A stretch of DNA of 64,000 nucleotides, taken from assembly GCA_030762935.1 (NCBI GenBank), contig CM060899.1:63724501-63788500 (forward strand), in the 5' to 3' direction. The translations under genes and the position numbers were made by a program. The DNA is from Hymenopus coronatus. Lineage: Eukaryota > Arthropoda > Insecta > Mantodea > Hymenopodidae. The notes beneath the pieces were generated by a model. It searched no databases. It had not been told where the DNA came from and was given only the letters and a program-made list of their open reading frames with translations. Positions 43,490-53,992 of this stretch are shown piece after piece (the stretch's first letter is position 1; the number at the start of each line of letters is the position of its first letter).

Positions 43490-44731
43490 GCTACTATGTC
43501 AAGAAAGTTCCGGGAATTTGCCAATAAAACACAAAAAATGAATTATTCATCCAATTTTATTTTATCGCCTTCAAAGTAGGCCACTTCTGACATTATACAT
43601 TTATGCCAACGAATAATCCAATCATCAAAACATCGATGTCAATTGTCGCTGCGAATTTTCCTTTATGTCTTCTATCGACTGAAAACGGGTGCCTCGAAGT
43701 GGTAACTTGAGTTTTGGAAAGAGAAAGAAATCAGCAGGAGCCAGATCAGATGAATACGGTGGTTGTTCGATGAAATTTGTTGAGCTTTTGGCCACAAATT
43801 CGTTCACAATAATAGCCTTGTGCGCTGGTGCACTATCGTGGTGCAGAATCCATGAGTTGTCGTTCCACAAATCTGCCCTTTTTCGCCGTATTTGTTCTCT
43901 CAAACGCCGCATAACGCTCAGATGATAGAAGTTATTTGCCATCTGACCTTCTGGCAAGAATTTTGAGTGCACGACACCGCGATAATCGAAAAAAACTGTC
44001 AACATGACCTTCAGTTTTGATCGAGTTTGACGTGCCCTCTTAGGTTTGGTTCAGTTGGAAGGCGCCATTCGGAAGCTTGTTGACTGGTTTGAGTGTCAAA
44101 CTCGTAAACCCACGTCTCATCACCAGTTGCAATGCGTTTCGTGAATGTGAGGTCGGAACTGGCTCGTTCCAGCATGTCTTCAGGAATCCTTACGCGATTG
44201 AGTTTTTGTAGAAAATTCAAGTCTTTCGGAACTAACCGAGCTGCAACGCGTGTCATGCCCAAACAATCGTTTAAAATGGTACGAATTGATTCGTGAGACA
44301 CAGAAAGTTCAGCGGCAAGCTCTCTCAGACCTAAATGACGATTTTCAGACACCGTTTTCTTCACTTTAGCGATGTTCAGTTCAGTTGAAGCTGTTGATGC
44401 CCGACCAGAGCGAAGCAAATCTTCCATCACATCTCGATCACTCATATGCACGTGTTTTTGATAAAGTCGATTCACCCTAAGCCCTCTGTAACATTTTCAG
44501 CGATTCGGCACACGAAATACCATTTGCAATGCAAAATTTGAGACAGCTCTTTGTTCGATTTTTGTATCCATCGTAAAATCGCAAATCACCGTTTAAATGA
44601 ACTAACAAAATGGCGTACTGTCAACAAACTCCGAGGAAAGCTGTACCAACTTAGCGACAACAATAATTTCGAATCCCCTTTTAAACAGGATTTTTAAATG
44701 ATCAATTCCCGGTACTTTCTTGACAGAAGGT
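43490..44731 (-). mobile_element. Mariner transposon, near full length, inactivated
   Basis: Terminal inverted repeats TGTCAAGAAAGTTCCGGGAA (43497 onward) and, inverted, TGTCAAGAAAGTACCGGGAA (ending 44725). About 1.24 kb is the usual mariner size. Exact outer bases and the TA duplication are uncertain: TA is found at 43495-43496 and at 44731-44732. It contains one transposase pseudogene. Confidence 0.9.
43622..44571 (-). pseudogene. Mariner transposase, multiple lesions
   Basis: The likely original start is at 44571 (MDTKIEQRAVSNFALQ). A frame change near 44525, an in-frame stop in the N-terminal helix-turn-helix, and a loss of roughly 20 bp near 44455 break the N-terminus. From 44475 a long open stretch includes LRELAAELSVSHESIRTILN and TGDETWVYEFD (first catalytic aspartate). 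A one-base shift near 44030 separates it from MLTVFFDYRGVVHSKFLPEG, HHDSAPAH (second aspartate) and SSDLAPADFFLFPKLKLPLR (third aspartate, 34 residues on). The catalytic triad is complete; the frame is not. Confidence 0.9.
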
Positions 44732-44741
44732 ATGTCCGTGT

Positions 44742-45051
44742 CCTTAGCGCGGTGGTAGCGTTGCTGCTTGGCAAGCGGCAGATCTGAGTTCGATTCCCAG
44801 TACCGGCATAGGGATTTTCCCCCCGCTGGGAGACCTAGAACGAAGAGCTACTTGATGGAGAACTAGCGGCTCCAGGTCATGAGGAGCGCATTAACCGGCC
44901 GGGGGGAGTTAGAGGCGCTGACCATGTCTCACCGTCCAATACTGCACCCCATGCATGACGTCTGTCATGGAACGAAATGGGGAATGCAGCGGCCGGGCAG
45001 TAGGCCAAGGTTCCTTGTGAGCTGTCGTGCGTTGGAGTTATTATTATTGGA
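44742..45051 (+). mobile_element. tRNA-derived SINE, family d
   Basis: A-box TAGCGCGGTGG (44745-44755) and B-box GAGTTCGATTCCC (44786-44798) in a tRNA-like head, a GC-rich body (GGCTCCAGGTCATGAGGAGC, AACCGGCCGGGGGGAG), and an ATT-repeat tail (GTTATTATTATTGG). It lies immediately next to the mariner end on one side and abuts the tRNA-bearing inverted-repeat element on the other. Confidence 0.8.
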
Positions 45052-45375
45052 TAGGTAGAGTCAGACTGAAAAATTCAATGCCATAGCAGGTATTTGAACC
45101 CCGGAACTCCCGATCTCTAGCCGGTTGCTCTTCCACTGAGCTACCATGGCAACATACCGGCATATCATTGCATTTCTCAACAAGGTGATCTCAAATTATT
45201 TTGAGATGATAACCCCAATGGTGACTTACAATGTTGTAAGTACTTTAAGTCCCAGGATTCATAGTTTAGCCAGCTATTATTCCAATCCCAGCTGTGTCAT
45301 TGAATTTTTCAGTCTGACTTTACCTATCCAACTCCTGCCCTACACATTGCTTGTGTGAAAAAACATTTAATTCCA
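45052..45375. mobile_element. Inverted-repeat element carrying a tRNA-like gene (copy 1)
   Basis: The left terminus GGATAGGTAGAGTCAGACTG continues to AAAAATTCAATG. The right terminus is its inverse (CATTGAATTTTTCAGTCTGA to CTATCC at about 45329), followed by outer sequence (AACTCCTGCCCTACACATTG) shared with 48359-48480. The interior holds the tRNA-like gene and a conserved arm (AATTATTTTGAGATGATAAC, GTAAGTACTTTAAGTCCCAG). The left outer part is cut by the SINE. Confidence 0.75.
45079..45150 (-). tRNA. tRNA-like gene/pseudogene, anticodon AGA, inside a mobile element
   Basis: Read on the minus strand the 72 nt divide as 7-bp acceptor (GCCATGG with CTATGGC), 4-bp D stem (GCTC/GAGC), 5-bp anticodon stem, a 7-nt loop CTAGAGA with anticodon AGA, a 5-nt variable loop, and a T arm with loop TTCAAAT. 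A-box TAGCTCAGTGG and B-box GGTTCAAATAC are intact. The anticodon would read serine UCU, but the short variable loop is unlike tRNA-Ser, and the T and anticodon stems have a mismatch each. A functional tRNA is unlikely; a SINE-like promoter role is more plausible. Confidence 0.55.
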
Positions 45376-45380
45376 ATTAT

Positions 45381-46230
45381 TATTTTTATTATTTCTTCCA
45401 TTAAAACAGCAGGCAATGAACTATTATGGGTGAGAAATTTCCTTGTAATTGTCACTTGTGGGGTGTGTCGTCTGCTGGTAGGGGCTGGTCAGGTTGCTGA
45501 CCAATCATAGTGTAAGAATACATTACCGTCAGAGAGATCATCTGCGTTGCAACATCTGAAAGTGCAGTGGAAATTTACCCGCGCGTTCTCATACAGGACT
45601 GATATTATTGTTTGATTTCATTCTGTGAAAAGTTCGGTTGTTATACACATCTCTCATCTTGTTCTCATCTTAGAACTACCACGAGTGACGCTGTGATTTG
45701 AAAATGTCTTACTAATGTGATAAACGAGTTGAGGTTACCTTAGGGCTCAATATTGAAAAGAATAAATGAGGTAACTAGTGAAAAACGGGGGAAAACCGTT
45801 CAACATACGAGAAGTGTGATAGAAAATGCACGGAAAGAAGGCATTTTAAAGGCTCTGCAGAGGGACAGGGAGTGAATATGGCAACAGTGCACCGAGACAG
45901 CTACGTGTCAGCAAGAATGTCAATCACAAGGTAATTTCTCACCGATTATAGTTCAGTTGTTAAGATGGCAGTGGTTTTCTAAGCAGCGAGAGAACGGATA
46001 AGGCACCGTGCTGGTTTATTGTGATAAAAATAAACGCCTCCTGGATTATTAGTTGGGGTTTTTCCGCAGACAGGTCGATATCGGCCGGCCGCGTGACCAC
46101 ACAGACATTGCTCATGTTCTGAACAATACTTTCCTTACGGAAATGCTGACTTGGCGCTACGTTTCACAAAATATGGATGAATACTTGAGCTTGCTCGCTC
46201 GTTTTGGTAACATTCTGAAGAAGTGAGAAC
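45381..46230. other. No gene recognised
   Basis: About 850 bp of low-copy DNA without recognisable domains or repeats. Confidence 0.4.
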
Positions 46231-46942
46231 TCTGATGTATTCCAGTCACAGTACTTTACCTAAATCTCTAACAAATTATTCTTAATAAGCTTATTCTTCT
46301 ATAAATTTCATGTTAATCGAGATTAAACATTAATAGATAGCCTAATTACTTAGTTCCTTATAAATAAAAGGGAAACAAGTGAATGCACTAGGCTAAACCG
46401 ACAGTCAAATGTTTTAAAATGCGGTTGCTATGGGATTGAAATCCGTTTCTTTCCATGGCCAGGAGTTGACAAGTTCCTGTACTAGAAAAGTTAAAGTATT
46501 TTAAAACTTGAACACATAATAAGGAAAACTCAAAAACGGACAATTCAACGAAAAAAACAAAAAAACAACAGCAACGAGCTGTACATTTATGTTGAGTAAG
46601 CTTTTGTCTATCTCTTACGGTTAACCAGCTATACAAAATTCCGCAACATTTATCACAATAAATATGTTCTTCACAGGCTGTTTCCAAACATTTCAAGATA
46701 TTAACTTTATTCGTCATGCAAATATCTTAAATATACAACATTTTAATCAAAAGCGATAAAGCCATCTAAATTTTCGAAAAACTTTCCATGTAAACGGTAG
46801 TTTGGGAAGGGGTGGAAGATTTGTATCATAATCTCTGTGTCGCATCCTGGAAGATACCAAACTTAAATATCAAGGTTGGTATTTAAGGTCTTTTCATTTT
46901 TGAGCTATACTACCCACAGACACAAGGACCTTTTTCTAAAAA
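46231..46942 (-). mobile_element. HPE copy, diverged, L end missing
   Basis: R end TCTGATGTATTCCAGTCACA through the body to ACAAGGACCTTTTTCTAAAA, where the next minus copy is joined at the internal A-run. Confidence 0.8.
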
Positions 46943-47794
46943 TCTTATGTGTTCCATTCACATGACTTTCTCTACATCTCTGCAACAAATTATAGTTAAA
47001 AAGCTTATGCTTCTATTTAGCTCATTCTAATCCAGAAATAATTAGCAGAAATAGTCTTATTACTTGCTTCCTTGTAAGTAGAAGCGAAATAAGAGAGTAG
47101 CATAGCTTAAGGTGATAGTCAAACGCTGGTTGCTATGTGACTGAAGTTCCTTTGTTTGTATGAACAGGAGTTGACAAATTCCTGTATGAAAAAAGTATAA
47201 GCTTTTTAAAGCTGTAACCAATAACAAGGAATATCTCAAAAATGATAAACTCCACGAAAAAAATGTATATGACAAACTGCGAGTTTTAACGTGCTCTACA
47301 TGTTTTGTGAAGTAAGCTTTTGTCCATCTCTTACGGTTTAGCAGTTATGCAAAATTCCGTAAAATTCATCCAGAGTAAAGTAGTCTTCAGAGGCTATTCC
47401 CAGAAAATTCAAGATATACATTTTATTTTTCAGGTAAATATTTTTAATATACGATATTTTATTCAAAATCGTTAGACATTTTTTGAGAAAATCAAAATTT
47501 TCGAAAAAAAATTCCATGTAAAGGGTAGTTTGGCGTGGGGGGGGGGGTTCTCCAAATCTTCGTGTCACATCCCTGAAAGATACTAAACTTAAATACCATT
47601 TGGTATTTTACCACCTTTTCGTTTTTGAGTTATCGTTCACAGACACACACACACGGACCTTTTTCCGAAAATGCTTTTTTTTGGATACAGGGGACCCTAA
47701 GACATATATTTCCGGTGAAATCTCGGTATTGAATTTTTGGGTGGAGTGCAATAGCTTCTCTATACACTATGTACTTAGTACGTGTAGAGAAAGT
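46943..47794 (-). mobile_element. HPE copy, full length (type 1)
   Basis: R end TCTTATGTGTTCCATTCACA; L end TACGTGTAGAGAAAGT with hairpin (CACTATGTACTTAGTACGTG). About 852 bp. A G-run (GGGGGGGGG) lies at 47537-47547. Confidence 0.9.
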
Positions 47795-47796
47795 AA

Positions 47797-47945
47797 AACA
47801 TTACGAAACTTTTTCTATATAAAGGGTATTTTGGGGTGGGAAAAGTAGTTAGATGCTGAAATTAATCAAGTTTGACATTTAACCGACTTTTCTTTGTTTT
47901 TGAGTTATCGTGTACACACGCACACATACATACATGGCCCGTTAA
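47797..47945 (-). mobile_element. HPE internal fragment
   Basis: ACGAAACTTTTTCTATATAA, GGGTATTTTGGGGTGGG and TTTTTGAGTTATCGTGTACA match the central body; both ends are missing. Confidence 0.65.
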
Positions 47946-48227
47946 AGAATGAATACAAGCCTGAAAATTATATTTAATTAATCAAGCTTCATAACCACAG
48001 CAAACCATCATCCCAACACACAGAGAATTTATAAAGTGTAACTTTTGAGGTCAAGGAAGCCAATTATATATGCTAGTATAATTTATTCATCCAAAATAAG
48101 ATATTTAGGTTAGGTTTTACTTTACGTACATATATGGATGTATTATAGGATGTTAGCTCTGTGATTTTTGGGGCTCACAGATGTTCCGAAGTAAATGACA
48201 CGCCTAAACTGAATGTTAATTTAAACA

Positions 48228-48345
48228 TCTGATGTGTTGCATTCACATGCCTTTCTCTACCCGTTCTGCAAAGAAAAATATTATTAGAAAAGATTATTCT
48301 TTTACCTACATCATAGTAAACGATATAAACATTAATAGAATTGAT
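48228..48345 (-). mobile_element. HPE R-end fragment (type 3)
   Basis: TCTGATGTGTTGCATTCACA, GCCTTTCTCTACCCGTTCTG and TATAAACATTAATAGAATTG. Its continuation may be the type 3 fragment at 49651-49885, separated by later insertions. Confidence 0.7.
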
Positions 48346-48358
48346 CTTGGTTTAAATG

Positions 48359-48480
48359 TTTTTTCACACAAGCCGTGTGTAGGACAGGAGTTGGATAGAT
48401 AGAGTCAGACTGAAAAAATTCAATGCCATACTGACTCTACCTATCCAACTCCTGTCCTACACACGGCTTAAGTGAAAAAA
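48359..48480. mobile_element. Near-perfect palindromic mini-element (tRNA-element termini only)
   Basis: The left arm TTTTTTCACACAAGCCGTGT continues GTAGGACAGGAGTTGGATAG. The right arm is its inverse through ACACGGCTTAAGTGAAAAAA. The arms are about 50 bp with a ~20-bp centre (ACTGAAAAAATTCAATGCC). Both arms match the outer ends of the element at 45052-45375, so this is an end-only internal-deletion derivative. Confidence 0.8.
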
Positions 48481-49192
48481 TCTGATGTGTACCATTCACA
48501 TGACTTTCTCCATATCCCTGCAACAAGTAATTCTTAAAAAGCTTATGCTTCTATTTACTTTATGCTAATCAGAAAACATTAGCAGAAATAGTCTTATTAC
48601 TCGCTTCCTAGTAAGTAGGAGCGAAATAAGGGACAACCGTAGGTTAAAGTGATAGTCAAAAGCTGGTTGCTATGTCAATGAAGTTCCTTTGTTTATATGG
48701 ATAGGAGTTGACAAGTTCCTGTATGAGAAAAGTATACGTTTTTCATAGCATAAACCAAAAATAAGGAATGTCACAAAAACGACGAACTCCACGAAAAAAA
48801 TGTATATATCATAAATTGTATGTTTTAATGTGTTCTACATTTTTTGTGGAGTAAGTTTTTGTCCATCTCTTACGGTTTAGCAGTTATTCAAAATTTAGTA
48901 AAATTCATCCAGAATAAACTACTCTTCAGAGGCTATTCCCAGAAAATTCAAGATATGCATTTCATTTGTCAGGTAAATATGTTTAATATCCGAAATTTTA
49001 ATCAAAATCGTTAGGGCCATTTTTTGATAAAATCAAAATTTTCGAAAAAAGTACCATGTAAAGGGTAGTTGGGGGTGGGGGGGATTTTTCTCAAAATCTT
49101 CGTGTCGCATCCCTGGAAGATACTAAACTTAAATACCACGTTTGGTATTTTACCGACCTTTTGTTTTTGAGTTATCGTGTTCACAGACACAC

Positions 49193-49237
<45 letters not shown>

Positions 49238-49373
49238 CCTTTTTGTGAAAATGTTTTTTTTTGGATATTGGGGACCCTAAAACATATATTTCCGGTGAAA
49301 TCTCGGTATCAAATTTTTGGTGGAGTGCAATACTTTCTCTATACACTATGTACATAGTGCTTATGGAGAAAGT
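48481..49373 (-). mobile_element. HPE copy, full length (type 1)
   Basis: R end TCTGATGTGTACCATTCACA; long CA tract; L end GTGCTTATGGAGAAAGT with hairpin. About 893 bp. Confidence 0.9.
49195..49234. repeat. (AC)n microsatellite inside HPE
   Basis: Uninterrupted AC dinucleotides of about 40 bp at the canonical HPE position. Confidence 0.95.
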
Positions 49374-49375
49374 AC

Positions 49376-49658
49376 AAACAATTAATTCGATATCAATTGA
49401 CCATAATACTTGTCTATACTATAAATCCTGGGACTTAAAGTACTTACAACATTAAGTCACCATTGGGGTTGTCATCTCAAAATAATTTGAGATCACCTTG
49501 TGGTTCACCACGAAACATGCGAGTCAGTTGAGAAATTCAATGCTATGCCGGCATATTGCCATGGTAGCTCAGTAGAAGAGTATCCGGCTAGAGACCGGGA
49601 GATTCATGGTTCTAATCCCGGCTATAGCATTGCATTTTTCGGTCTGACTCTACCTTAG
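49376..49658. mobile_element. Inverted-repeat element carrying a tRNA-like gene (copy 2)
   Basis: In opposite orientation to copy 1: ATAAATCCTGGGACTTAAAG, AAAATAATTTGAGATCACCT, then the tRNA-like gene and terminus CATTTTTCGGTCTGACTCTA. A ~25-bp extra stretch (GTTCACCACGAAACATGCGA) is present relative to copy 1. The far left terminus is missing. Confidence 0.7.
49558..49629 (+). tRNA. tRNA-like gene/pseudogene, anticodon AGA, second copy
   Basis: Same 72-nt layout as at 45079-45150: acceptor GCCATGG/CTATAGC, D stem GCTC/GAGT, well-paired anticodon stem TCCGG/CCGGG around loop CTAGAGA (anticodon AGA). The T stem has lost two pairs (CATGG/CCCGG). The A-box is kept; the B-box is altered to GGTTCTAATCC. 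Two copies with the same anticodon loop inside the same element show that it is part of the mobile unit. Confidence 0.5.
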
Positions 49659-49885
49659 TTCCTTATACGCAGAAGGGAAATAAGGCAATACACCGGGCTG
49701 AAGTGATGTGTGAACAATTGAAGTTCGGTTCGCTTTGCATTTCTAGATAAACAAAAGAAGAAACAAAAGATGGCATCGTTTGAGAAAGATGCGTAGTTTA
49801 AAATTGAAACCACAAACAAGGAATATCTCGGAAATGGTCTACTCTGCAACAAAAATGCATACGACGTAAATTGTGTGTTTTAAGG
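49651..49885 (-). mobile_element. HPE internal fragment (type 3)
   Basis: TTAGTTCCTTATACGCAGAA, GTTCGGTTCGCTTTGCAT and ACCACAAACAAGGAATATCT to ATTGTGTGTTTTAA. Neither end is present. Confidence 0.7.
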
Positions 49886-50056
49886 GGAAGCATCTGTGAA
49901 ATTTGATCCAAAAGTGCAAAAAACGATTTTTTTTTTTGCCTAATTATATAATGTGATGCTTGTAGTTCAATTTCCTGTTATTTTTATTACCATGCGGCGC
50001 TTTAAACCATATCACGTGACGATTTAAATTTTAAATATCTGTGACAAAAACTATGG

Positions 50057-50212
50057 GTTTTAGCTATCACTTTAACCTAAGGTACTCCCTTATTTCGCTT
50101 CTGCTTACAAGGAAACAAGTAATAAGACTATTTCTGCTAATTTTTTCTTGATTAGCATGAAGTAAAGAGAAGCATTGGTTTTTTAACATTAATTTGTTGA
50201 TGACCAAATCAG
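50057..50212 (+). mobile_element. HPE R-end fragment
   Basis: TTAGCTATCACTTTAACCTA through CTCCCTTATTTCGCTTCTGC to AATTTGTTG, then a deletion of the GTAGAGAAAGT motif and ACCAAATCAGA before a T-run. Confidence 0.75.
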
Positions 50213-50333
50213 ATTTTTTTTGGGTTCAGGGGACACCAAAACGCCTATTTTGGGTGAAATCACGCTATCGAATTTTTGAGTGCAACACAAAACCATCTCT
50301 ATACACAATGTACATAGTACGTGTAGAGAAAGT
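50213..50333 (-). mobile_element. HPE L-end remnant
   Basis: TTTTTTTTGGGTTCAGGGGA ... CACAATGTACATAGTACGTG and AGAGAAAGT. It is the outer ~120 bp of a minus copy, beginning at its internal T-run, where the plus R end is joined. Five A then lead into the next R end. Confidence 0.8.
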
Positions 50334-50338
50334 AAAAA

Positions 50339-51034
50339 TCTGATGTGTTTCATTCACATGACTTTCTCTACATCTCTGCAACAAATTGTAATTAAAATGC
50401 TTATGCCTCTATTCACTTCATGCTAATCAAGAAAAAATCAGCAGAAATAGGCTTATTACTTGCTTCCTTGTAAGTCGAAGCGAAATAAGGGAGTACCATA
50501 GGTTAAAGTGATAGTCAAAAGTTGGTTGCTATGTATCTGAAGTTCCTTTGTTTGTATGGACACGAGTTGACAAATTCCTGTATGAAAAAAGTATGCTTTT
50601 CAAAGCTGAAACGAAAAACCATAAATATCTTAAAAATGATAAATTCCACGAAAAAAAGTATAGGATATAAATTGAGTGTTTTATCATAAGCTACATATTC
50701 TGTGTGGTAAGTTTTTGTCCATCTCTTACGGTTTAGCAGTTATGCAAAATTCCGTAAAATTCATCCAGAATAAAGTAGTCTTCAGAGGCTGTTCCCAGAA
50801 AATTCAAGGTATACATTTTATTTGTGAGGTAAATATCTTTAATATACGATATTTTAATCAAAATCCTTAGAGCCATTTTTAAGAAAATCAACATTTTCGA
50901 AATTTTTTGCATGTAAAGGGTAGTTTGGGGTGGGGGGATTTTCTTGAAAATCTTCGTGTTGCATCCTTGGAAGATACCAAACTTAAATACCAAGTTTGGG
51001 CTTTAACGATCTTCTCGTTTTTAAGCTATGCTGT

Positions 51035-51095
<61 letters not shown>

Positions 51096-51233
51096 CCTTT
51101 TTGTAAAAATGCTTTTTTTTTGGACTCAGGGGGTCCTAATACATACATTTCCGGTGAAATCTCGGTGTCAAATTTTTGGGTGGAATAAAATACTTCCTCT
51201 ATACACTATGTACATAGTACGTATAGAGAAAGC
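50339..51233 (-). mobile_element. HPE copy, full length (type 1)
   Basis: R end TCTGATGTGTTTCATTCACA; L end GTACGTATAGAGAAAGC. About 895 bp, inflated by the longest CA tract of the window. Confidence 0.9.
51036..51092. repeat. (AC)n microsatellite inside HPE (longest here)
   Basis: About 57 bp of uninterrupted CA/AC dinucleotides. Confidence 0.95.
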
Positions 51234-51238
51234 AAAAA

Positions 51239-52066
51239 TATGATATTTTGCATCCACATGACTTTATCTACCTGTTCTGCAAAGAAAAACTATTCGTGCG
51301 AAGGATTAATCTTCTACCTATTTTTACTAAACGAGGTAAACATTAACAGCATTGGGTTACTAGTTAGTTCCTTATATGAAGAAGGTAAATAAGGAAATAC
51401 AGCAGACTAAAGCGATAATCATTTCTTTTAAAGCCGATGGATATGTGAACAATTGAAGTTCGGTTCGCTTTGCATTTTCAGATAAACAAAAGAGAGATGA
51501 AACGAAAGGTGGCCCTTTTTGAGAAAGATGCGTACTTTAAAATTGAAACCAAAAAAAGGAATATCTCGGAAATGGTCTACCATGCAACAAACATATATAC
51601 TACATAAATTGTGTATTTTAACAAGATCTAACGTGTTCTGCATAGGACGCTTTTGTCTATCTCTTACGGCCTTTAGAAGCTATTTCCAGAAAATTCAGTA
51701 TATACATTTTATTTGTGATATAATTAACTTTAATGTGCGGTATTTTAATCAACATTGTTAGAAACATTTTTGGTAAAAACAAAATTTTGAAAAGTTTTTC
51801 CATGTAAAGGGTAGTTTGGGATGGGGAATTTTCTTGATCTTCGTGTCGTATCTAAACTTAAATACCAAGTTTGGTATTTAACGGACTTTTCGTTTTTGAG
51901 TTATGCTGTCCACAGACACACACACACGGACCGTTTTCCAAAACTGCTTTTTTTTTGGATTCAGGGGGCAAAAACATGTATTTCCAATGAAATCTCGGTA
52001 TCGAATTTTTGGGTGGAATACAATACCTTCGCTATACACTATGTAAATAGTACGTGTAGAGAAAGT
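51239..52066 (-). mobile_element. HPE copy, full length (type 3)
   Basis: R end TATGATATTTTGCATCCACA, ACTTTATCTACCTGTTCTG; type 3 block GTTCGGTTCGCTTTGCAT; L end GTACGTGTAGAGAAAGT. It starts five bases after the preceding L end. Confidence 0.85.
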
Positions 52067-52069
52067 AAA

Positions 52070-52140
52070 AATGAATAAGCTTTTTAACAATAATTTGTTA
52101 CAGATATGTAGAGAAAGTTATGTGAATGCAACACATCAGA
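52070..52140 (+). mobile_element. HPE R tip, first of a head-to-tail pair
   Basis: AATAAGCTTTTTAACAATAA, TATGTAGAGAAAGTTATGTG and CAACACATCAGA, then five T and the next L end. Confidence 0.85.
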
Positions 52141-52145
52141 TTTTT

Positions 52146-52771
52146 ACTTTTTCTATACGTACTATGTACATAGCGAATAGAGAAGGTATTGCACTCCACT
52201 CAAAAATTCAATACCGAGATTTCACCGGAAATATATGTTTTATGGTTCCCTGAATTAAAAAAAAAACATTTTCAGAAACAGATCCTGTGTGTCCGTAATA
52301 CGGTAATTCAAAAACGAAAGGTTGGTAACATGCCAAACTTGGTATTTAAGTTTTGTATCTTCCAGGGAAGAAACATGAAGATTTTGAGATAAATCACCCC
52401 ACCCCAAACTACCCTTTATATGGAAACATTTTCGAAAATTCTGATTTTCTCAAAAATGGCTTTAACGATTTTGATTAAAACATCCAATATTAAGATATAT
52501 ACTTGACAAATTAAAATGTATATCTTGAATTTTCTGGGAAAGGCCTCTGAAGACTACCTTATTCTGGATGAATTTTACGGAATTTTACATAACTGCTAAA
52601 CCGTAAGAGTAAAATGTAGGGCACGTTTAAGCACACAATTTATGCTATATGCATTTTTTTCGTGTAGTTGATCGGTTTTGAGAAATTGCTTGTTTTGGTT
52701 TCAGCTTTAAAAAACTTCTACTTTTCTCATGCACTAATTTGTTGCAGAGATGTGGAGAAAGTCACACCAGA
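52146..52771 (+). mobile_element. HPE copy, R half deleted
   Basis: L end ACTTTTTCTATACGTACTAT; body to CTTTTCTCATGCA, then a jump of about 180 bp to CTAATTTGTTGCAGAGATGT and a damaged R end (GGAGAAAGTCACACCAGA). Confidence 0.85.
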
Positions 52772-53260
52772 TTTTTTACGTACTGATATTATTTTCGGAT
52801 TCTATGTGACATTTTCAATCTAATTTGCTCTCGTGTTTTCTATTAGTTATTAAATTAACCACGAAACGAACTTAGCAGTCTGAGGTTGATGCGGAGAAAC
52901 TCAATAAAAGAAGCACGGAATTGCATTTTCATGGTAATACTCCCTTATTGGGATTTCAGAGATATGGCAGTATATCGAGGGGAGACTGAGGTGAGAGAAA
53001 TCAATGTGATAAACAGACACGAGGGAGGAGTTTCATTTTACTTCCATCAGCGCTAATGCTGGCACCACACCTATTCACTCACGCTGTTCGCCACAAATTA
53101 AATATTGATTTTAATTCCCTCATATTTAATGAAACCGCTTTCCGTTCTAGTCGGGGAGGTACGCCGATTCCAAATCGAGGACCATCCACAAAGTTACAGA
53201 TGATTTGGCATAACTAAATAATAACGAAAGTTATATGAGCTCCAATTTATCTAGAAACAA
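52772..53260. other. No gene recognised
   Basis: Low-copy DNA between HPE copies, no recognised motif. Confidence 0.4.
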
Positions 53261-53949
53261 TCTGAGGTGCTCCATTTACATTACTTTCTCAACATCAAAT
53301 TATTCTTAAAAAGCTTATACTTCTATTTACTTTATGCTAATCAGAAAAAATGAGCAGAAATAGTCTTATTACTTGCTTCCTTGTAAGTAGAAGCGAAATA
53401 AGGGACTACCATAGGCTAAAATGATACTCAAAAGCTGGTTTCTATGTCAATGAAGTTCCTTTGTTTGTATGGAAGCAGTTGACAAATTCCTATATTAGAA
53501 AAGTATAAGTTTTCATAGCAGAAACCAAAATTAAGGAATGTCACAAAAACGACGAACTCACGAAAAAAATTTATGTAACATAAATTGTGTGTTTTAACGT
53601 GCTCTACATTTTTTGTGTAGTAAGTTTTTGTCCATCCCTTACGGTTTAGCAGTTATTCAAAATTCAGTAAAATTCATCCAGAATAAACTACTCTTCAGAG
53701 GCTATTCCCAGAAAATTCAAGATATAGATTTTATTTGTCAGGTAAATATCTTTAATATACGAAATTTTAATCAAAATCGTTAGAGCCATTTTTGAGAAAA
53801 TCAAAATTTTCGAAAAAAGTTCCATGTAAAGGGTAGTTGGGGGTGGGGGATTTTTCTCAAAATCTTCGTTTCGCATCCCTGGAACTTAAATACCAAGTTT
53901 GGTATATTACCGACTTTTCGTTTTTGAGTTATCGTGTTCACAGACACAC

Positions 53950-53992
<43 letters not shown>

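Noticed and set aside
43195..43524. 109-codon minus frame
   Set aside because: Its start lies in the mariner terminal repeat and no domain is recognisable; probably chance or an unrelated decayed frame.
45079..45150. Functional host tRNA-Ser(AGA)
   Set aside because: Short variable loop, stem mismatches and repetition inside a mobile element argue for a tRNA-derived component rather than a working tRNA.
49195..49234. Possible Z-DNA or CRISPR-like repeat pattern from regularly recurring blocks
   Set aside because: The repeats are dispersed transposon copies with no short regular repeat-spacer structure, so no CRISPR. The CA tract is an ordinary microsatellite.
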